This document shows, piece by piece, positions 1 through 4,471 of a stretch of 6,794 bases of DNA; position 1 is the first letter of the stretch; each line of letters opens with the position of its first letter. The stretch comes from Verrucomicrobiota bacterium (GTDB taxonomy: Bacteria > Verrucomicrobiota > Verrucomicrobiia > Limisphaerales > AV2). Under the pieces are notes generated by a model that searched no databases, was not told the DNA's origin, and saw only the letters and a program-made list of their open reading frames with translations. The translations under genes were made by a program, and so were the position numbers. Where the stretch lies: positions 1 through 6,794 of the forward strand of contig QHPA01000199.1 in NCBI GenBank assembly GCA_003218935.1, in the 5' to 3' direction.

Positions 1-210
1 CCGCCGCCAGCGGCTGGACAACAATAAGGAATCGAAACGCAATTCTGAAATTATCGTCGGATTTCGTGTGGCGTGCTGTTTTAAGCTAAAAGCCGCATTT
101 GGATTTGCCGCAAAGAGGCACAAAACGCTCAAAATCAGAATCGGGGCGAACGAAGGGATGTGTCTTTGGGCATTCACACAGCGTGACCACTCAGTGGAAA
201 AGGTGGCCCG

Positions 211-245
211 CCCTCACCCTGGCCCTCTCCCCCCAGGAGAGGGAA
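211..245 (+). repeat. Dispersed hairpin repeat, copy 1 (variant with CCCCCA loop)
   Basis: The unit starts CCCTCACCCT and is followed by an 8-bp stem, CCCTCTCC at 223-230 with GGAGAGGG at 236-243. Copies 2-4 have the same design. Copy 1 resembles copy 4 more closely than copies 2 and 3, mainly at the loop. The similarity to copy 2 continues a little downstream (GCGACG and CTCTT in both). Confidence 0.85.
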
Positions 246-380
246 TAGCTCGCGACGGCTCTTCAGATGTCTGAACGCTCCTGCCACTGTTTCCGCTTCT
301 CGACTATTCGAAACAAGTGCCCCGAGAAGTCACGAGCGCGGTCGGAGATCCAAAATGCGGCAAACATTTCTCCCTGCCTA

Positions 381-512
381 TGAACCTGACTTCGGTAGGG
401 ACATCGCGCTGCGATGTCCCCGCCCGCGAATCAGCGGGCGGCATCGTTGCGCCGCTGAACGCGGCGCGGACGGGCGCAGCGCGCCGTCCCCACCAGGTTC
501 AGGGTGAGGGCG
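381..512. repeat. Compact multi-hairpin element (four hairpins within an outer stem)
   Basis: An outer 8-bp pair, TGAACCTG (381-388) with CAGGTTCA (494-501), encloses four consecutive hairpins: GGGACATCGC/GCGATGTCCC at 398-407 and 411-420; CGCCCGC/GCGGGCG at 421-427 and 434-440; GCGCCGC/GCGGCGC at 449-455 and 461-467; and a bulged stem at 468-477 with 481-489. The right edge runs into AGGGTGAGGG (501-510), the reverse complement of the start of copy 1. It could be a dispersed palindromic element or a structured RNA; no gene of this shape is known to me. Confidence 0.8.
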
Positions 513-683
513 AGTGTTGCCTTTCTATTCCGTCCATTTCGTCTCGGGCCGCGACAATTTTCGATAGGAATTTATTCCGCTTCAACGCCAGATGACAACT
601 TCCAGTCCTGGGAAGCGGCGCACATCATCCCGCCACCATCCGCCGCCAGTAGATCGTAGCGATCGAGAGTCTTCGTTTATTTT

Positions 684-767
684 GTGGCAGCCGAGGTAAC
701 GAGGCTCTGATCTTCATTCCTCGTTTCGCGGTCGCCATTGAATGGAGCCTCCTTAGTCGGCTGCCAC
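684..767. mobile_element. 84-bp element with imperfect terminal inverted repeats (miniature element-like)
   Basis: The left arm, GTGGCAGCCGA plus following bases (684-705), is the reverse complement of the right arm (747-767): the outer 11 bp are perfect, and GAGGC and TAA inside also match. The interior (706-746) has no open frame worth calling. No transposase is present, so it would be non-autonomous. No convincing target-site duplication was seen. A short minus-strand open frame crossing it (677-865) is not a gene. Confidence 0.6.
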
Positions 768-845
768 CTGGACCTCTCCGATTCCTCCGCCGCATACGGG
801 CGCTGTCTCGTCACCAATTTGCGCGAGACCCAACAGGGGCAGGAG

Positions 846-1322
846 TTACTTCGCGCCCTGATCAATCCACGCGCGGATCAAGCCGATCTGTTCCTTCGTC
901 AACTGCGGGTATTTGTCGCGCTTTTCCGTCGGTGGCATTTCCATGTCCTCCACCAGGTCGGAGACGTAAGCGGCCATCGGACTTTTGGCGCTGTTGCCAG
1001 GGAGAATCGCCGCGTCGCCGCTTTCGCCGCCTTTGATGACGTTTGCCAGCGTATCCATGCGGTATTTGCTCTTCGGCTTTTCGCCGCTGTGGCACTTCAC
1101 GCAGGACTTTTCGAGGATCGGTTTGATGTCCTTCTCAAAGGTCAGACCCGTCTTGCTCGCCGCCGCCGGCAATTTACTGGCGTCCCACTCTGCCTTTTTC
1201 TTGTCCTTGTCAGCGGCGATCAGCGCCACTGCGGACAGACAAAGCGCGGCAGCAACGAGGGTTTTGATGCGTTTTCCGAAACCTTGCAGCAGGTGATTGG
1301 TGTTCATAGTTCGATTATTCAT
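846..1322 (-). CDS. Small exported planctomycete-type cytochrome c domain protein
   Basis: This 158-residue protein has a basic N-terminus (GKRIK), a hydrophobic core (TLVAAALCLSAVALIA at 21-36) and a likely cut before Asp38, so it should be exported. The mature part begins with a charged stretch (DKDKKKAE) and then a PSCyt1-like domain at about 60-158: LTFEKDIKPILEKSC, the haem-binding CVKCH at 74-78, YRMD at 87-90, a GN-SPM segment at 109-116, and MEMPP at 127-131, whose Met129 or Met127 is the likely distal haem ligand. The end LTKEQIGLIRAWIDQGAK is typical. In the family this domain is often fused to DUF1549/DUF1553 partners; here it stands alone, suggesting a small electron carrier or redox subunit. 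Three in-frame ATGs lie at 1331, 1322 and 1307, with a TTG at 1358. I chose 1322, but 1307 gives an equally good signal peptide. The gene begins 32 bp after the acetyltransferase stop, so cotranscription is plausible. The end of the gene is clear. Confidence 0.9.
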   Translation of the reverse strand: MNNRTMNTNHLLQGFGKRIKTLVAAALCLSAVALIAADKDKKKAEWDASKLPAAASKTGLTFEKDIKPILEKSCVKCHSGEKPKSKYRMDTLANVIKGGESGDAAILPGNSAKSPMAAYVSDLVEDMEMPPTEKRDKYPQLTKEQIGLIRAWIDQGAK

Positions 1323-1354
1323 GGCGCACATTTCAACCAAAGACGGCAGCGGCG

Positions 1355-2137
1355 TCAAAAGGATTCATCCAAGCTCCGGACCGGCCAGGGCCATTTCACA
1401 GCGACGTCATTCTGATCCGGTATGTCCCAGAAGATCTTCTGTGCCGCGCTCTGAGCGACGAGCGCTTCGACCAGGCGGATGCCCGCGTCGGCCGATTCTG
1501 CCACGAGCGGACCGAGATAGAGCGCTTGAGAGCCGGAGCGAATGAAGCCGTAAGCGGCAAGCGAGCCGGGCTGAGACTCCAGCACCAAGGCACACCGGCT
1601 CTGCTGCGCCAACGCCCGCACGATTTCATTTCGGGGAACACCGAACGCTTCGGAATCCAGCGGGGCGATGCGTCGAGCGTCTGAGTCCCGCCAGGTTCTG
1701 AGCCTCGAATCAAACACTGTCGCTCGCGGATGGCACCTGGCGCATTCCCAACGCGTCAAGGTCCATTCGTCTTTGAACCCGAGGTCGTCATACACCTTTT
1801 TGCCGAGCGGCGTGGCGTCGAGCTTGATGCAACGGACCTCGCGCCCGCGCAAGTATTCGATGCACCGTTGCAGCAAAGCCAGGCCGACGCCGCGCCGGCG
1901 ATACTCCGGATGCACCAGCACCATGCCGATCCAAGCCAGTTCTGGCCCGTAAACCGTGGTCGTGGCCGTGCCCGCAGGCCCGCCGTTCCATTCGGCCAGA
2001 AAGCAGCCGTCGGGTTCGGTCGCCAGGAAACGTTGCCAGTCATCGGGCGTTTGGTTCCAGCGCGCGAGGGCGCGCACGGAGTCCGCGAAGGGCAAGTCCG
2101 CGCGCGTCAGCAAGCGCAGGCGCAGTGACGAGTTCAT
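1355..2137 (-). CDS. Double-GNAT N-acetyltransferase (YitH-like), probably truncated and frameshifted at the 3' end
   Basis: This 260-residue cytoplasmic protein is predicted to transfer an acetyl group from acetyl-CoA; the acceptor is unknown. Residues about 5-130 are a GNAT domain with the acetyl-CoA loop in VHPEYRRRGVGLALL (Arg80-x-x-Gly83-x-Gly85), followed by LDATPLGKKVYDDLGF. Residues about 145-245 match the second, C-terminal acetyltransferase domain of YitH-type proteins, including LYLGPLVAESADAGIRLVEAL and WDIPDQND. After AVK at 246-248 the family pattern stops: the expected GF-x-R-x-x-RM segment is missing, and the last residues (PWPVRSLDESF) look non-native. The +1 frame at 1365-1397 reads MALAGPELG then stop, which resembles the normal family C-terminus, so an internal deletion with frame change is likely. 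The N-terminal domain is intact. The ATG at 2137 is preferred over GTG at 2206 because the GNAT fold begins just after it. There is no clear Shine-Dalgarno site. Confidence 0.82.
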   Translation of the reverse strand: MNSSLRLRLLTRADLPFADSVRALARWNQTPDDWQRFLATEPDGCFLAEWNGGPAGTATTTVYGPELAWIGMVLVHPEYRRRGVGLALLQRCIEYLRGREVRCIKLDATPLGKKVYDDLGFKDEWTLTRWECARCHPRATVFDSRLRTWRDSDARRIAPLDSEAFGVPRNEIVRALAQQSRCALVLESQPGSLAAYGFIRSGSQALYLGPLVAESADAGIRLVEALVAQSAAQKIFWDIPDQNDVAVKWPWPVRSLDESF

Positions 2138-2415
2138 AATGACGGTGTCAAACTTCCGTCGCTCCCGGAGGACCCGCAGAGTTCGACAGTTGCGGGAAAG
2201 GTCCACTCCCTGCCGGCGAGAACGCCGCGTTCCCCCTCACCCTGACCCTCTCCCTCAGGGAGAGGGAACCCCTTGCGACGCTCTTTGACATGCCAATGTT
2301 TGGTTTGCTCGCTCCGCCGCCCCAAAGGAGCGAACAGCCTTTGAAGTAACACGCTTACACACTCCCAACACGTCGCCGGAAACCCGCGCTACGACAACGA
2401 CGCGCACGCCGCTCG
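2138..2415. other. Gap between amidohydrolase and acetyltransferase
   Basis: This 278-bp gap holds hairpin copy 2 and a 7-bp stem (2309-2315 with 2327-2333, 11-base loop). The latter lies downstream of the amidohydrolase stop but has no T-run, so it is only a weak terminator candidate. No gene was seen. Confidence 0.6.
2234..2269 (+). repeat. Dispersed hairpin repeat, copy 2
   Basis: This copy lies in the gap between the amidohydrolase stop and the acetyltransferase start. It carries a near-perfect palindrome, CCCTCTCCCT (2246-2255) with AGGGAGAGGG (2257-2266). Its 36 bases are identical to copy 3 some 2 kb away, which suggests recent spread or ongoing homogenisation. Confidence 0.9.
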
Positions 2416-4239
2416 TCATGGTTTCTCGGTTTTGACGGGCGGGTAAACCAGTTTGCCACCCACGTAAGTCCGCAGCACTCGCGTGGCGGCGATTTGATCT
2501 TCCGGGCAGGTCAACAGATTGCTATCGAGCACGATCAGGTCAGCCAGTTTGCCGGGTTCCAGCGTGCCAAGTTTGTCGTCGCAACCCAGCACGCGCGCGT
2601 TGTTGATGGTATAGAAGCGAATGGCCTGCTCGCGCGTGAGCGCTTCCTCCGGATGCAGTCGGCTTTCATATTGTTTGGCCTGGCGCGTGATGGCCGTAGC
2701 CATGCCGAGGAATGGATTGTAGGGGTTCACCGACCGCAACGAGCCGATTTTCTGCATGTGATCGGACCCGCCGCCCGCGACGGCGCCCGCTTCGAACAGG
2801 CTGTGCAACGGCTGGAAATAGCGCAGGCGCTCGTAACCGAACTGCTTCGCCAGCGTGCGCGTGTCCAGGTAAAGCCAGGCCGGCTGAATGTCCACCATCA
2901 CACCGAGCCGCGCTGCCTGCTCGACCGCCTCACGGCTCATGAAATTCGAATGACTGATGCACGGGCGCGTCTTTCGCACGGGCGCCTCCTTGTCCACCTC
3001 CGCGTAAGCCTCCAGCAACGCGTGCACCGCGCCGTCTCCCACCGAATGCGCGGTGAACTGCAGGCCGCTCTCAACCGCCGCGCGCACCATCGGCACCAGA
3101 CGGTCCTTCGGGATGAACAGCACGCCGCGATAATCGGGATCACTGATGCCATAAATCTCGCTCACGCCCCAAGGCTGTCGCATATAAGCGCTGCCCGTGA
3201 GCATGCCGCCGTCGAGAAAAGTCTTGATGCCGACGATACGCAGCCAATCATCGCGCTCTTTGAAAAGCGGGTCCTGAGCAACCCGCCGAATGCTGGCCTG
3301 GATGTTGGTGAGCGAACCAATGGAATCGATGTGCTGCGACAGGCTCACGCGGACAGTCAAGCTTCCACTCGCGCGCAGTTGCTTATAAGTTTCAATTTCG
3401 TCCGAGCCGGCATTGCGGTCGCACACGCTCGTGAGGCCGACGGCGTTGTAGTCGGCGAAGAGTTCCCGCAGCCGCTCCACTTTCTCCGCGCGCGTGGGCT
3501 GGTGCTTCGACGATTTCACCTTCACGTAGCGCGTGCAGTTGCGCAGAATGCCGGTCGGCTCGCCTGTCTTCGAGTCTTTCTCGGCAAAACCGCTGCCGCC
3601 GTCGGTGACCTTGAAATCGCGATCGATGCCGCTTAACTTCAACGCCAGGCTGTTGAGCGAGGCGTCCGGACCGGTCGCGAACAGAACGGGATGCCTCGGC
3701 GCCGCGCGGTCGAGCTCCGCCCGGGTCGGATAACGTTGCTCGCGCAGGCGGGTGATGAAGACCTGATGCACTTCAATCCACTCGCCTTCCTTGAGCGCGC
3801 GCGCGCGCGCCTGGATGTAATCGAGCACATCCGGAATGCTCTCCATTGGCGGGATCGGATGATCGAGCTCGGTCATGCACGCGTCCGCGGGGTGGGCGTG
3901 CGAGTCCATCAAGCCGGGCAGGACCAACCTGCCTTGGAGATCCACCACATCCGTGCGTGGTCCGCGGCGTTTCAACGCTTCGCTGTCGCGGCCCAACTGA
4001 ACGATGCGGCCACCCTCGATCGCGATGGCTTCCTGGATAGAGAACCGATCGTCCACGGTCACGACCTTGCCACCGTGCAGAATCAGGTCTGCCTCCGCGG
4101 CGTGGGCAAAGGACTGGAGCAAGGTTGGCAGGACGCAGGTGAAGGCGAGGCGCGCGAGCAAGCGCAGGCTTGATGTTGCGGCAGACGCAAGGTGGGGTAA
4201 CCGTATCGCCGGATTCCAAGTGGGCGCAAGTTTTTGCAA
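2416..4239 (-). CDS. Exported YtcJ-type metal-dependent amidohydrolase (amidohydrolase 3 family)
   Basis: From the chosen TTG this is a 607-residue protein. Residues about 27-47 are a hydrophobic signal segment ending in AHA, predicting cleavage before AEADLILHGG, so the enzyme should act outside the cytoplasm. The mature part follows the YtcJ/amidohydrolase-3 plan: an N-terminal beta segment (LILHGGKVVTVDD); the metal motif LPGLMDSHAHP with His114 and His116; KTFLDGG with Lys339; TAHSVGDGA with His398; ISHSN with His430; GGGSDHM with Asp493; and the C-terminal beta segment LGTLEPGKLADLIVLD. These match the metal ligands and catalytic Asp of the superfamily, so it should be active. The family hydrolyses C-N bonds of cyclic or N-acyl compounds; the substrate is not predictable. 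An in-frame ATG at 4440 is possible, but its first 67 residues would translate a dispersed repeat. TTG at 4239 has GAGGG seven bases upstream. TTG at 4161 would also give a normal-sized signal peptide. Confidence 0.9.
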   Translation of the reverse strand: MQKLAPTWNPAIRLPHLASAATSSLRLLARLAFTCVLPTLLQSFAHAAEADLILHGGKVVTVDDRFSIQEAIAIEGGRIVQLGRDSEALKRRGPRTDVVDLQGRLVLPGLMDSHAHPADACMTELDHPIPPMESIPDVLDYIQARARALKEGEWIEVHQVFITRLREQRYPTRAELDRAAPRHPVLFATGPDASLNSLALKLSGIDRDFKVTDGGSGFAEKDSKTGEPTGILRNCTRYVKVKSSKHQPTRAEKVERLRELFADYNAVGLTSVCDRNAGSDEIETYKQLRASGSLTVRVSLSQHIDSIGSLTNIQASIRRVAQDPLFKERDDWLRIVGIKTFLDGGMLTGSAYMRQPWGVSEIYGISDPDYRGVLFIPKDRLVPMVRAAVESGLQFTAHSVGDGAVHALLEAYAEVDKEAPVRKTRPCISHSNFMSREAVEQAARLGVMVDIQPAWLYLDTRTLAKQFGYERLRYFQPLHSLFEAGAVAGGGSDHMQKIGSLRSVNPYNPFLGMATAITRQAKQYESRLHPEEALTREQAIRFYTINNARVLGCDDKLGTLEPGKLADLIVLDSNLLTCPEDQIAATRVLRTYVGGKLVYPPVKTEKP

Positions 4240-4246
4240 GAGTGTT

Positions 4247-4251
4247 CCCTC
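4247..4251 (-). promoter_or_regulatory. Putative Shine-Dalgarno site for the amidohydrolase
   Basis: On the minus strand GAGGG ends seven bases before TTG at 4239. This is the only well-spaced purine motif near a candidate start of this gene, and it argues for TTG over the upstream ATG at 4440, which has no comparable motif. The call is inferential. Confidence 0.4.
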
Positions 4252-4271
4252 AAATCTCCGTGCCACCCTTG

Positions 4272-4307
4272 CCCTCACCCTGACCCTCTCCCTCAGGGAG
4301 AGGGAAC
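4272..4307 (+). repeat. Dispersed hairpin repeat, copy 3
   Basis: This copy lies between the large hydrolase stop and the amidohydrolase start. It is identical to copy 2 over 36 bases, with palindrome arms at 4284-4293 and 4295-4304. If translated from the upstream ATG at 4440 it would give the arginine-rich LSLRERVRVRA stretch, which is evidence against that start. Confidence 0.9.
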
Positions 4308-4471
4308 AGCTATCACCGCGCCCTGGAAAGTTCGAGCGCGCTCGTGGCTTCGCCGCCACTTCTTGATGCGCCGAGATTGGCCGGCGAATGGCGGAGTTCC
4401 GCTGCACTTCATTCACACTTGTCTCTGCGGTCGTTCTCATGGGCTGTTGATTCTTGCTGGTTCGATGAGAT

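Larger units (their letters stand above)
1..845. other. Gene-free, repeat-rich region downstream of the cytochrome gene
   Basis: No open frame here shows a recognisable domain, start signal or signal peptide; the short ones translate repeats. The region contains a hairpin repeat (211-245), a four-hairpin element (381-501), an 84-bp element with terminal inverted repeats (684-767) and a small inverted pair at 652-656/660-664. Just past the cytochrome stop, a 6-bp stem (805-810 with 824-829, 13-base loop) lies on its transcript side but has no T-run, so it is only a weak terminator candidate. Nothing was recognised at 1-208, 246-380 or 513-683. Confidence 0.75.
4240..4471. other. Gap between the large hydrolase and amidohydrolase
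   Basis: This 232-bp gap holds hairpin copy 3 and a perfect 12-bp palindrome, CGAGCGCGCTCG, at 4333-4344. An open frame continues through it upstream of the amidohydrolase to ATG 4440. Its residues are arginine-rich and repeat-derived, so I treat it as noncoding. Confidence 0.55.

Noticed and set aside
68..274. Short plus-strand open frame of 68 codons
   Set aside because: Its second half is a translation of hairpin copy 1 (PHPGPLPPGEG); no signal or domain.
317..595. Plus-strand open frame of 92 codons
   Set aside because: It runs through the four-hairpin element, so its residues simply reflect the repeat.
805..829. Possible terminator after the cytochrome gene
   Set aside because: The stem is only 6 bp with a 13-base loop and no T-run follows, so I did not call it.
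677..865. Minus-strand open frame of 62 codons just after the cytochrome gene
   Set aside because: It overlaps the cytochrome 3' end and translates the inverted-repeat element.
1356..1358. TTG start for the cytochrome gene overlapping the acetyltransferase stop
   Set aside because: It would put extra residues before the signal peptide and has no ribosome site; ATGs at 1331, 1322 and 1307 are more likely.
738..1415. Plus-strand open frame of 225 codons opposite the cytochrome gene
   Set aside because: It covers the cytochrome gene in antisense and starts in the 84-bp repeat element; no recognisable domain.
2494..3636. Long plus-strand open frame of 380 codons opposite the amidohydrolase
   Set aside because: It is fully antisense to a gene with clear family motifs, shows no domain of its own, and such shadows are common at high GC.
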